In this document: piece after piece, positions 47,050-58,853 of the stretch
Layout of the letters: every line of letters starts with the position of its first letter
Position numbering within the stretch: the stretch's first letter is position 1
Origin: Corynespora cassiicola
Lineage: Eukaryota; Ascomycota; Dothideomycetes; Pleosporales; Corynesporascaceae
Direction of reading: 5' to 3'
Length of the DNA: 64,000 bases
Assembly: GCA_022059125.1 (NCBI GenBank)
Contig: JAEUWY010000012.1
Location: forward strand, 1,178,001 to 1,242,000
Made by a program: the position numbers and the translations under genes
Notes under the pieces: model-generated
Told to the model about the DNA's origin: nothing
Database searches by the model: none
What the model saw: the letters and a program-made list of their open reading frames with translations, nothing else

Positions 47050-47749
47050 GTTCAGATGATTGTAGCACGAAACTTGCAGATCTGGGAGGAGCGAAACAAG
47101 CATATTTCTTGATGGCCCCAGGCGCGGAACCGTTCCGCTGGTGAACGGAGCACTATTCCGATGCGTTGACTGACCCACCGGGGCTACATGTGCAATATCC
47201 GAAATAGATTGGTCAGATGGAACTCTGTTCCGCATTCAAATCGCGCTTTGCGGCCTGTCCGTGAAAACAGTACTTCATTCAGGGTGTTCGTTGGCTCTCT
47301 CTCTCTCACCATCTTGCCCATCACCCAGTCTCAACCCTGTGCAACCTCTATCTACAAATAATTCGATTGCATCAACCTTGAACTTATAGATCATGATATA
47401 GAGTAGGAAGCGTCTGGGCAATATTCCCAGTTAAGCCCCCACTGGGCACTTCTGGTAGTGGAGGAGAGATGGGATATACAGGATACCCAATTCGGTAATT
47501 GATCGTTCCATGAGGGCCAAACTCGGTATGAACCTGAAAACAGGCGGTCAACCTGCCCATCTAAGAGACGAGAGTTCCAAAATCCACATTGTGAAGTGAT
47601 TCACAGTAGTTAATTCCTTTACTGTTAACAAATCTCAATGATCCATGGAGTTGCTGGTGGTGCTTCTCATCGCCCAAAATATCACTATATTATTAATGTT
47701 ATAAATCAACTATCTACTTGCTCACATTGGTTTACCTGCCTAAAATACC
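47050..47749. other. Intergenic region, ALDH upstream
   Basis: 700 bp between the ALDH start and the end of the decayed ATPase gene. A (ct)n run occurs at about 47294-47306. No gene is seen. Confidence 0.45.
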
Positions 47750-50700
47750 TCAGCGCGTCCGTACATGCCACTTCTCTAACTCAAACTCAAGGATTGATCC
47801 CACGAACCTGAGAGGATCAACGCAGATTCTACAGCCCGCGCTTGGATCAAGGAGATTGAATACTCGCATGATTACATATACCCTCTTCGGACGTTCCCAC
47901 ATCCCCAAAGCCCTATCATTCATCTGCAAAGTTGTCAGTTCAAAGCCATTTAGTTATGCGGACAAATCGACCAACCTTTCCATATTGCTCCTTACTCATC
48001 TGGAAGCAGATTTCAGACAGGCCCGTAGTCGTCTTGGTCTCCAATAAGTACTCAATTGGATGCACTGCATGATCGTGATCCTCTGAAATCTGCGTAGGGA
48101 ATCCTCCCGTACATCTCCTACGCAGCTCGCGAGCCAAGTTACCGTGTCGATCCGTGTATATGATGTCCGCAGTCTCCTTGCCGCTCCAATCCTGGAGGCC
48201 ATTGTATCGTGGATGGACTGCAACTTTGCCGCGAATGTTGCTCGTCCAGTTTTCAATTGTGAAATCGAGCAAGTTGAGTGCAGAGAGATATTCAAATACC
48301 ATTGAGAGATATTAGACAATCATGATCTTACATGGCATTAGAGATAGAAAACTTACAAAAGCTTGTCCAGCAGCCCCAAGTCTGTGACTATCCACATACG
48401 CATTGGCTCCACTAACACCAAGTGCGGTGGAGCTACTCAAACCGACCCACTTCTTTTGGCTGGGATCTTTAACAACGCCTCCGTTTGCAATGCATTGGGC
48501 GATCTGTGTTATTTTTTCAATGAGGTCTCGGTAATGTGATATAGAAGCATACTCTCCAATCTTCGTACTTTGATGGATTCTTGCTTCAAAATATTCGCTA
48601 TCAGAGGCGGAGTCGCTAGAGTCAGGCGTTGGAGCTCTAGGCCGTTCGTATCCTTGCAGCAGAGGCATATCAATCACAGGTTTTTTTATCCACGAGACAC
48701 CAGAATTATCTAGATCAAGGATGGTGGCATACAGATCCCTTACGCTGCTCGAAAGAATGAGAGAGATGCCGTTGGTGCCGGATGAATCGACCTCAATGAT
48801 TCCGGCGAGCAGTTTCGGAAGCTGGATCCGGTTGCATGAGTGCCGTACATGTTCGTTGGTACATAGATTCTCAATCGTCCGTTGACAAATTTATGATGTA
48901 ACGATATTTTGTCGCTCTGAACACAGAGGGATCGCGTTTTGAGTCTTAGCGCAAGGTTTGAGAAGAAGGTATTTGTCGTATAGAACTCAGTTTCGCTTAA
49001 CTGGTCGAATGATCTCCGATCCCTTGGGAGAGCTTTCATGCTCTTATGTTTGGCGGCGCAGCTTGATCAGGTTAGTACTATAGTTTTTTTATCATCCCAA
49101 GAGAGGGTGAGAGGGGGAGACTAGCACTCACCTATACAGGGCATACGCCTTGTTCTGGAAGATGGTGGATTCTGGCACATCCAAGCACACATCATCTCCG
49201 ACATCAGATTCCTCACAAACTGCCGAATATAGATACCGACCTTTGAGTCCCAAATGCTGTATTAGGGTATTGAGTATCTGTGTGTCGCCAAGACTGAAAT
49301 CAAGCAAGACGCCCTTGTCCTGGAAAGCTTTTCCGTATCGTCCATGGTCTGGAATGGCAAATTCGTCTTCAACGCCAACAAGCATAAAAAATCCATTCGC
49401 CCCTCGCATAGGAAGAAACTTGACTTTTTTGAGCTCCTCCAGAGCTTGGTGTGTATCAAAATCGACACTGATTTCAGAAATTAGCATTCCGGTCTCAAGG
49501 AGCCGGCTTCGAATACCGTCAATGCTGGGTTTTCCTGTTCTGCCATAGACTTGATCTCATTGATAATATCTGCGGGCTGAAATACCGGCTCTGTTGGAAG
49601 ATATGTCGTACAAAGAGCAATTCTTTTTCCTGATTGGCATGGAACACAACAGTTCATGAGCTCTTCTCGTACCCAAGGGAGGTATTTTTGATACGAATAC
49701 CAGTGTGTGGACAACACACCAAGAAAGCCGAGTGGCTTGTAATCAAGTATAGCCTTCAAGTGCATTGATAACGTCATTCTCTTGTCAAAGGACTGTGTGA
49801 GAATTGGACCCCAACGAATACCAGTGAGTTCGCAAAGCCAAGTAATCCAATCCTTACCCTTCACGTTGCCATGGGATGATTCCCACAGGGATTTTGGTAA
49901 AACGTGAATAGATGGAGTTATTCTGGATCTATCGCTTTCTGGGAAGAGCTGGTTCATATCGGACGGGTCATCCGATTGGAAATAGAGAAGCGCCGGCAAG
50001 CAAACATTAATCCCCCATACTGTGGGCACTCTGATCCAAGATTCGATATGTTGCTTATCATATCCTTGCAGGAAAAGATACCGAAGATGTGATGAAACAT
50101 CTAGATTTTTCGATTCCGTGAGGTGCTGGCACCGATAAGATCAACTACCTCCTGACCGCTGTACTCTTCCACACCTAAGCACGCATAGAGTTTTCTTCTG
50201 TCAGCGTTTTCAGAAACTACTTGATCAAGTAGATCAAATCCAAGGTTGGTCGGTATTGGCGTTGTTCCAATATTTGAGAAGTAAATCCTGTCAGGGCCAT
50301 CTCTCATACCCGGCGCCCGTACCCATCGGTTTGGTTCCAACAGAGGAATAATTCTCCTTCGTCATAAATTTTGAGCTTGCATCGCGCGAAAAATGACTCT
50401 GTTCACATATCTGGCAAATGACACGTGCCACGGATCATTTGACGCTCGAGTCTTGATCCTCAAAGATGGACTGTTGGCGTCTTCTTTTATACGATCTAGC
50501 ATGTCACCCCAGGAGATCTGAAGTACTCCGAGTCGGTCTAAAGTCCCTTCATAGCTGATCAAATACTCAGGTGCCAAGTAAAATTCCTGCGGGAGATCTT
50601 CAAGAAGTGGTTCCCCATCGTGGCAATCAGTAGATGCCAATCTCCGCACGGCATGAAGAAGTTTGAATTCTCTCCGTTGCCATGTTTGAAGGATAGGCTT

Positions 50701-51844
50701 TTTTGTAGTCGGTCGACCATTGATGTGATCAATGTCTCCCACGGTGATTCCATCGTTTCTATGGGTAGATATGCCAGCCAAGAGTATCTGAGAGGATGGT
50801 TTGGCTTGGCAAAACTTTCGACGGCTATTGTAAAGGCCGTTGCGACGTCTTCACGTATGGCATCGTTCCATTCACATTGAATGATGCTTTCCCGATTCGC
50901 CGAAGTGATAAATTCGGGGTTAATGATGAACTATAGATACAGTTAAACACTGTTCCTATTGGATTTACCAGTGAATGCATATGCTTACCTGGAGATTTGG
51001 GATCTTTTCCAGTGGCAAGTATGCGAAGGCAAATTGGCCATAGTCGCACAGCTTGGGATGATAATCAGGGGATATCGGAGAGGCTAGCTCGACATCGACA
51101 TTCGTGCGGCCGCGCCTGCGTTGATCTTCTGGCATGTCTCGGATGATATGAATAACGGTGTGATACCAACTGTCATCACATGTTACTTTCCCATTGAGAC
51201 GCTTCGTTCTCGAGACCCCCACCACTGTCCCAGTCGCGTGCTTTCTGGTGACTCTTGCTTCATCGATATCATCACAACACTTAATATCAATCCTGATATT
51301 TCTCAGCCTTCGGAGGAAAATATGGTTGTATCAGGCATATCGTTGACAGCTTTGAGTACATTCTCATAGCCAGTAGTTGGCAGGTCTGTCAAACTCAAGG
51401 TGATCTTGATAGTTACCCCATCTCGAAGCTCCTCCATTGGAGCATCGAGTGGAATCACCATTCCCATCCCGTTTTCGCCTTGGTGGTGCTGAAACCGAAA
51501 GGACCATATTCCTGACTGAACATGGACCTCGTGAGCGACAGAGAAAACGGATTTGAACCCAAAACCTTTTTCACCCGTATGTTCATTGTCAAGTGTGGCT
51601 TTTTTAGAGCTTTAAATACCGATTTCTATACGAATTGTCCAAAATTCTGATGATTCGTCGTTGCAAAATGCTAGGAATGCAAGTATTGAACCCTTTTTGT
51701 GGTTCAAGATAACTCCTGGCTTTCTCAGCGTCGAAACAAATGAAGACGGCTTTACTCAGAAGGATGTGGAAGCAATCTGTGCTACGGGAAAGGGGTATAG
51801 AGTTGCTGGGATATGCTACAGTGCTTAGCGCATGTGGAGACCAT
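47750..51844 (-). pseudogene. Decayed GHKL-ATPase / DUF3883 (sacsin/NOV-like) gene
   Basis: Read on the minus strand, fragments in changing frames follow the order of one large fungal protein. First comes an N-terminal Hsp90/sacsin-like ATPase fold (GEKGFGFKSVF at about 51560-51595), then a long middle region (FSNIGTTPIPTNLGFDLLDQ, SHLRYLFLQGYDKQHIESW). Last is a C-terminal DUF3883/NOV-type domain (PIEYLLETKTTTG, CFQMSKEQYG, RVYVIMRVFNLLD) ending at a TGA at 47750. The frame breaks near 51637, 51605, 51320, 50704, 50110, 49533 and 48850, mostly one base short in A/T runs. A TGA at 50362-50364 interrupts it in frame. One intron (48300-48360 region) has a donor but no AG in front of the next exon. 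A 181-bp piece carrying the ATPase N-box is inverted (51612-51792). An upstream piece (SISQQLYT, near 51793-51829) remains in the original orientation. Family members are 1000-2000 aa and of unknown function; ATPase plus nuclease-like domain is suggestive only. Confidence 0.85.
51612..51792 (+). other. Inverted internal segment of the ATPase pseudogene
   Basis: On the plus strand this segment reads VQNSDDSSLQNARNA, FKITPGFLSVETNEDGFT and QKDVEAICATGK, the ATPase N-box region that should lie directly before SSKKATLDNEHTGEKG on the minus strand. Turning it round makes both edges coherent: upstream, QQLYT joins KYRFLYEL; downstream, ICATGK joins SSKKAT. Even then single-base frame changes remain near 51637 and 51605. 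No clear inverted repeats flank the breakpoints. Confidence 0.85.
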
Positions 51845-52337
51845 TGTCCTTGTAGGCCTACCTCTCATGCCTCCATGATGACAACGGTCAGTCCCTTTAG
51901 TTGTATTAAATTTTGAGCTTTTTTCAACAAAATAAAATGAACGGGTTCAATCTGGCATACACTCTTGTACTTCCTGTGTTACAACCTCGCTTAATACCTA
52001 GGTACACAGAGTCCGCTGTGCTTTTTTTCATGCAGGAAGTCTGGTGATAGTTATGGAATCGGGCCGATTGGAATATTGCGACTTTATTCCGAATCGAAAG
52101 ATTACGGCGAGAGCTCATTAGTGAAGTTGGCGTTTACAGCAGACATGATTGGGGTTCGACAAAATTACCTCAAGGAAGTACAAATCACGTGATAAATTTG
52201 GACCAGAAGTTCATTACAATTGGATATTGCTAAAGCCATTGAAAGTAGGTATTATTACAGAAGCTGCTCATTCCGTGCGCACGGCTCGGGGGATATCATA
52301 AGTCGTGATCAGTGGCTTGCGCCATTGAGCTAGAGCT
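51845..52337. other. Intergenic region
   Basis: AT-rich DNA between the pseudogene and the next minus-strand gene. I could not follow the pseudogene's N-terminus further than about 51844. Confidence 0.45.
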
Positions 52338-53589
52338 TTATTTGTCCTTGTGACCGATATGGAGCTTGGTCTTGATCTTCTCGCCCAAGGGAACCTTTTC
52401 CTTCTTGTCGCCGCTGTCACCGCTAGCACCGCTGGTGGTAGATGGCGCAGCATCCTCGGACTTGCGAGAGGGGACCTTCTTGACACCCTTCTCCTCCAGG
52501 AGACCTGCGACGCCGTCAGCTTTACTTAATATTGAACCCGTTTTCTTTATCCACGTACGATCAGCTTCTCGACCTGCGCCGGGCTTGGTGGCGTCGAAGT
52601 CACCTCCGTCGGCATGGAGACCAGATGTCTTGATCCACTCTTCACCACTTCCTAGTTCCTTACCATGAGGCACACCTCCCTATTGCATCGTGTTAGTAGG
52701 TAGTTGAGTGGGTTAACGCTGTAGATAACGTACAGGAAGGCCGGCTTTCGAGGTTCGCCTCTCGTCGTGGGTGTTGGGAATCGGTTTCTCAGATCCGTCA
52801 TGCATACGGAGGGGCTCGCCCGAATGGTCGTTGGGGTCACGGGTCTTCGCAAAGTCCTCCTCGGTCCTGTCATCGATGGACTTTCCGGGAGCCTTCTTCT
52901 CTTCTTTGACAGCCTCAATGGGCGTCTCCTGAGGACGGTCGGCACCCTGCTGCTTCTGGGCCGGAATGGCACCGGAGTCGGGTGTCACACCAGGGTGAGC
53001 AGAGTTTGATGGAATAACATCGGAGCCCTTGACTGGGTCGCCGAGGCTGCCAGTCACACCAGTCTTCTCCGTCTCTTCAAGTGGCTTTGGCACTCCGCCA
53101 GTAGCGGCGCTGTTGAGGTTTGTTGGAGCACTTGTGGCAGTGTCCTTGGGAACGGGATCGGCAGTAGCGCTCATGTTGGTAGCAGGAGTCGAAGTCGAAG
53201 TCGAAGTGTTTGGTACGGTAGTGGTATCGTTAGACGAGGTCGTGGTTGGGTTCTCTTTATATGAGACGTTAGCAGTCGAGCAAAGGAATGACGTGGGTTG
53301 GTGATCATCGGAATTCAAAAGTCCCACACCATCAGCAGATGCGAAATGTGTTTCCACCTACAACCACTAGGATCCCCACTCTGCAGGGAGAATCCTGAAG
53401 AGAGTGGGTGTGGGCTCTAAGAGGGTGGACTGGCTTACCCGAGTTGCCCTTGTCGAAAGGATCATTCACGGTCCCCTTGCCTTGCTGACCAGAGATCGGC
53501 TCCTGGCCCGCAGTTTCGTTGCCAGTGGCCTTCTGTTCCCCCCAAATGGCCTTGCTGGCGGCCGAGGTGATGTTGCTAATGGTCTCCAT
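52338..53589 (-). CDS. Hydrophilin-like disordered protein
   Basis: Four exons: 53589-53439, 53254-52734, 52679-52559 and 52504-52338, about 319 aa. Phases match at every junction. The third intron (54 bp) is open in frame, so unspliced RNA would add 18 residues. The protein is rich in Pro, Thr, Ser, Gly, Lys and Glu with no cysteine. The first residues (METISNITSAASKAIWGE) could form a short amphipathic helix. A conserved fungal block, HGKELGSGEEWIKTSG, then DFDATKPGAGREADRLLEEKG, is visible, followed by a Lys-rich tail (KIKTKLHIGHKDK). I recall this block from uncharacterised filamentous-fungal proteins but no function. A stress role is inferred from composition. A perfect inverted repeat lies 300 bp upstream (53889-53910). 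Confidence 0.83.
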
Positions 53590-56500
53590 GGTGGGTGCTT
53601 GTGGGGTGGTGCGGGTTGGTGTTATTGAATGGTCAGCTGGAGGGAAAAGTAAGGTGGTGGTCGGGATCTGGGTGGGCAAACAAGGGCTCGTGGTGAGGTT
53701 AAAGAAGTGAAAGTCGCGGCTGGGATGACGTCTTTGGGCGACGGTCAGTGCCAGGCAGAGGCAGCCACCAGGCTACAGGACGGCACGAAGACTACGCCAT
53801 TGCCCAGGAGAACGTCAGAGCGGGGCCTTGTAGCCCGTTGCACCACTTGGCCAACTCCCCTTCTCCACGTCTTAGATCCAATGACAGGCTGCGGCACCGT
53901 GGTGCCGCAGATAGCAACGGCTGCTCAACCCACAAATTGCTTCTTCTGGTTACCTGCGTTGCAACTGTGTGTGGAATCTGGCCCCCCCGAGATTGTGGCA
54001 TGGCAACCTTGGAAGTGGTAGAAGCTGCAGCGATGGCGTGGGCTGAGCTTGATGAAGCTTGAGGTGGACCAAGAGGCTGACGCAGATGACGTCCGGCCTC
54101 GCAGCTACGTCATAGCACTTCAGCGTGCAAAAATAACACAAGCGCCGCATCCATCGTGTTGCGCAGGCGGGCGGGCGGGCTACGCTTCGACAGCGCCTAC
54201 TGTTGTATTCTGGCTGCTCGGTACCGAACTGGGGGGATGCCCAGTGCAGTGTCCGGATACAGGAACTGAGCATCTTCGCCGACACGTGCACGCGGACATG
54301 GAGTCGCGTCGCTCACGTGATCTTCGCCACCGGGACCTCATCACGGTGCAACACACGAATAGCTAGGGATTCCGTCGGCGGATCGTTGCTGCCACAAGGA
54401 AGGTTGCTGGGCTGTGGTACAACATGTCTAGGCCCCATTAGTCGAATGTTCAATCGCGTGAGGAAGTGACGATGGTGGTGGTGGAGGAAACAGCAATGGG
54501 TCGTCCCTTCCAGTCTTGGGGCCAGCCATTCCGCGTAAAGCAGGTACCGCGCATCCACACCGCTGCGACCTCTTCACCTGGTCCAATCAAAAGGCCCAGC
54601 GGCAGGCGCATCACCAGTGCTGGATACACTGGGCACGTCTTGACCTTTGCACATGTTCTTTTGTCCCGTTCGGCTATTTTTCTCCTGGCGCTTTGACGCC
54701 TTCACATGTCACCAGAGAATGGGTCGCCTGCTACTGTTTTGAATCTCATGTTTTCCCAGACTTCAACACCTCTCTCAAACTTCTAACTCTTCCCTTCAGT
54801 CATGGGCTGGCAAACTGCACGCATTGGCCATACAATGACTTGCTAGCTGCTACATTCTCGTCTCGTTGATCTCGAGAAACCCCCCCACGCCAATGGCCAT
54901 GGTCAAACCTTCTTACAAGACATCGAGCGCGTACCATGGCAGCGCTTGCCTCCTTTTTAATGCATCTTCAGGCACCTCGTACAGCATCCACAACAAACAA
55001 TACGGCCGTGGACCTCCAGCTCTTTCGAGATTCTCACATGAAGACCGCGAGGCGCAAAGCACCACTGAGGAGCCGACATCCATCACCTGAGCAGATTCTC
55101 CCATCAATCACATTGCACTGATCTTGATCATATAGCCTACATGAGAAGACCGCTCAATCCTTCCGCGGACACGTCGGCGATCAATTCACGCATCAACATT
55201 CTTCACATGGGAAATCGATATCGCATGAACCACGTTCACCGCACAGCCGGCCGCCACACTCTTCGCATTCGTATCCAAGGCCCACGCGTATCGTCGTTGG
55301 TTGACCGTCTCGGTCTATACCGGATGGGACAGGCCTCATTTTCCAGGAACGTCCGCGTGGAAAGTCAGCCCTCTCCACGTTTTCCCCAGAGTTCTAGCGC
55401 AGCCCGGGAACCACGAGCTCCATCCTCCAAACTGCAGACAAACAGGGATCGTCCCTTACGTGTCCAGGACAGTATTCCCGCCGCTTACTTCCGCTTGGGC
55501 ACCACACGCAAAACCGAGTCCAGCACGTTAGGCCCATCCCGGCCAATTTCCGCGATACGGCCTAGCTTCGGCGCCGCGCAAATGCTGCGGAACTTTTCAG
55601 CGGACCGCAGCAGCAGCGCAGCGACCGTCAATATTGCTTCTTGGCGGCACTTTCTGTGTCGTGTTCCCACCCAGAGGGTCCAGGCCTTGGTTACTTGTAG
55701 TCCGCTGCTCCTTTGTAGGCCTGTGCGATGAGTCCGTTGTCACAAATCCTGTCGCCGTCTTGACAATCTAGGGCCTTGCAATTCCGCTCCTGCAGCCTTA
55801 GGCCTGAAGGTATTGAATGTCTCACAGACTTTCGTCCGTTGGAAACTTTCCATTGCAGCTCTCTCTCACATGAATCTTCACATTCCAAGCTGACGATGAT
55901 TTTGCCGAGGCATTGTCATCCAGCTCGTTCTCCCCTGTTTTCCCCTCGCCGCGAAGCCACATTCTGGTCTCGTGGATGGCCTATGGGGAAAGTTGGGGTT
56001 ACGATCTCGATACCCCGCGTTTTACCATTATGGCAAAACATCCGTCTACCAAGCAAAGTAGGTGAACATTTTCCATCGCCCTCCGGACCAGGATGCGTCC
56101 TTGTACCGTTTGTACCCTCACACCCTCGTATCCAGCCCTAAGCAGGAGCGAATCCGCCACTGTGGGAGCTGAAATTAGGACGCGGTGCAGCCTTATCACC
56201 CGGCAAGCACAATGACTACATCGTGCCTGATGGCTTACGTGCGCGACAAGTAGGAAAGAGAGGAGTAGTTAGATTGGGTGGTCGAAACAGGCTAGACCTG
56301 CAAACTACGATCAACAAAACGTTCACCACATTCGTCGGAATCCTAGGGTTCCGTTGCTGTGATTGGCACGAGTCAAGGGGTGGACACCCTCATGACCACC
56401 GCTACACAGACCTTGCGGCAAGCAATGCCGCCGCCTCTCCCGCCGAAAGAAGATTTTTCAGGATTTCCCCTGGTGATCACTTATTTCTCCCCGATCGCGA

Positions 56501-56848
56501 TAGGTCAATGGTAAGCGCTATGCAGTGGCTCCAGGGCGGACCGTACATTTTGGACCCGGAGCGCGACTTTTCTTCTACACCAAAGTCTGCCGTCGTCGGA
56601 CTTGGTATGGTTGTTTCTGCAGAGACGGAGCTCCGGAGTGTGGACCTAATACATACCTACGACGGATCACCTGGCTGACTCTTTTTGACCGATGGGCTTT
56701 GCGGGGAAGAGTAACTCGAGCTTGTGATTTCTCAGAGGGTCCTTGCATTTAAGAGCTGAGATCGTACGCCTACTTTTTTTTCTTCGTTGTGGATTGTTAC
56801 TTGTTCTTGCGACGCCATCTTCCAGATCAACCTCGATTGCCAGCCATC
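53590..56848. other. 3.3 kb gene-poor region
   Basis: The region lies between two divergent starts (hydrophilin-like, -; carboxylesterase, +). The longest frame (55141-55731, +) is a low-Trp basic sequence with no domain and overlaps frames on both strands, so I do not accept it. The last kilobase before 56849 is mixed-composition promoter-like DNA. Confidence 0.45.
53889..53910. promoter_or_regulatory. Perfect 10-bp inverted repeat with CGG...CCG
   Basis: Arms ctgcggcacc and ggtgccgcag with a 2-base spacer, 300 bp upstream of the hydrophilin-like gene start. It contains CGG-N10-CCG, a spacing used by some Zn2Cys6 factors. Whether anything binds is unknown. Confidence 0.5.
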
Positions 56849-58611
56849 ATGAAGGGCACCTCACTTCTTCGTCTTCTGGCCTTTCTTCCCTTTTCTTTGG
56901 CAGCACCGGCGCCAGTTGAGAAGGCTGACCCCATAGAAAAGAGAGCTGGCCCTACTGTCACCGCAGCCATACCCAAAGCTACAATCGTTGGCGACGCTTC
57001 GTCCAATGTGGAGTCCTTCAATGGCATTCCTTTCGCCAAACCGCCAGTCGGACCCCTGCGCCTCAAGCCGCCGCAGCCTTTGGATCCGAACACAGACCTC
57101 GGAACTCTCAGGTCGACCACTCCCAGGGCTTGCCCTCAATTCTTCTTCAGCGTCGACGAAGGCAATTTTCCCGCCGGTGTTCTGGGCACTATTCTCAATA
57201 CTCCCCTCTTCCAGGCAGCTACCAACGCTGGCGAGGACTGCTTGAATATCAATGTTCAGAGGCCCGCAGGGACGACAAAGGACTCCAAACTCCCTGTGCT
57301 CTTTTGGATCTTCGGAGGCGGTTTCGAGTTGGGCTCTACCCAAATGTATGATGGTTCCTCGCTGATCAAAGAATCCGTGGCTCAGGGGAAGCCCATCATC
57401 TTCGTTGCAGTCAATTACCGCGTGGGAGGATTCGGTTTCATGGGTGGTAAAGAGATCCTGGCCGATGGATCTTCCAACCTGGGGCTCTTGGATCAACGAC
57501 TTGGTCTGGAATGGGTCGCAGACAACATTGCTGCGTTTGGAGGAGACCCAGATAAGGTCACCATCTGGGGCGAATCCGCAGGAAGCATCTCAGTCCTGGA
57601 TCAGATGGCCTTGTATGACGGTGACAACACATACAAGGGCAAGCAATTGTTCCGGGCTGGAATCATGAACTCGGGCTCGATTGTCCCAGCGGACCCTGTC
57701 GATTGCCCGAAGGCTCAATTTGTCTACGATACGGTCGGTCTCTACATTAAATATTGATGCCATCAGCTAACAATCTGTAGGTCGTTGCCGAAGCCGGGTG
57801 CTCCGGTGCTCCGGACACACTGGCCTGCCTTCGAGGGGTAGACTACACGACGTTCCTCAATGCAGCAAACTCCGTCCCGGGAATTCTATCTTACAACACA
57901 GTGTCGTTGTCTTATCTTCCCCGCCCTGACGGCAAGGTGCTTAGCGACTCTCCCGATATGTTGATCGAGAACAACAAGTATGCCAAGGTACCCTTCATCG
58001 TGGGCGATCAAGAAGATGAGGGCACTCTCTTCGGCCTCTTCACGGCAAATCTCACCACTACTGCGCAAGTTAGCGAATACCTTAACACCATCTTTTTCCC
58101 CGACACGGACCGAAGCGTTTTAGACGGGCTTGTTGCCACATATCAGACAATTTCCGAAGATGGCAGTCCCTTCCGCACAGCATTCCTGAACAACTGGTAC
58201 CCGCAGTTCAAGCGTGTGAGCGCCATGATTGGCGACTTTACCTTCACGCTAACTCGTCGCGTCTTCCTTGACATCGCCACGCGCGTGAACCCCGGCGTGA
58301 AGAGCTGGTCCTACCTTTCAACGTACAATTACGGCACACCCATCTTGGGCACGTTCCACGGGTCCGACCTGCTTCAAGTCTTTTATGGCATCCTGCCTAA
58401 CAATGCGGCGAGGACAATCCGCGGCTACTACTTCAGCTTCATCTACGATCTGGATCCCAACTCGAACAACGATTTTGCCGATTGGCCCCAGTGGAGCGAG
58501 GGCAGGAAACTAATTGAATTTAGGGCTAATAGTAATAGTTTCCTTGATGATAACTTCCGCACGGACAGTTACGAGTTTATTAGAGATAATGTGCACGACT
58601 TCAGGATATGA
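56849..58611 (+). CDS. Secreted type-B carboxylesterase/lipase
   Basis: Two exons, 56849-57733 and 57781-58611, about 571 aa; the intron has a GTCGGT donor and a CTGTAG acceptor. A signal peptide ([17 protein letters not shown]) is followed by a possible Kex2 site (IEKR). Signatures: EDCLNINV (type-B signature 2), the oxyanion loop FGGGFELG, nucleophile GESAGS and the catalytic His in TFHGSDLLQ. The acid is probably Glu in DQEDEGT. Size and layout match the Candida rugosa-type lipase/cholinesterase-fold esterases of fungi, which act outside the cell on esters. The exact substrate is not deducible. Confidence 0.92.
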
Positions 58612-58853
58612 GCTTGCAAACGGCAGATGGAAAAAAAAAATTACGCTATGATGATCATAGAAGATATGCTAGTGTTTATTAAAATAATCAATTCGGATAC
58701 CTATCCTTCCAGATTTTACTGTCTTGCATGATTCAAAAGCAGCTAGTGAATCTCTCTTGATTTTACATTCGCGAATGCAAAAGGAAGATTTCGACTTGCT
58801 TCTCATTTACATCTACTTTGAACCAACCATTTGGCCAAAGAGCAAGTTCATTC
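58612..58853. other. Convergent intergenic region
   Basis: Short AT-rich spacer between the esterase (+) and the DsbA-like gene (-), with an A run near 58632. Confidence 0.5.

Noticed and set aside
47940..51225. Several minus-strand frames that could be called as separate small genes
   Set aside because: They follow one protein's order and are joined by one-base frame shifts, a stop or introns, so they are parts of one pseudogene.
51616..51834. A small plus-strand ATPase-fragment gene
   Set aside because: Its product is exactly the piece missing from the minus-strand gene and its edges match an inversion, so it is not an independent gene.
55141..55731. 196-codon plus-strand frame
   Set aside because: Basic, low-complexity product with no motif, overlapped by frames on both strands; no splice or start context supports it.
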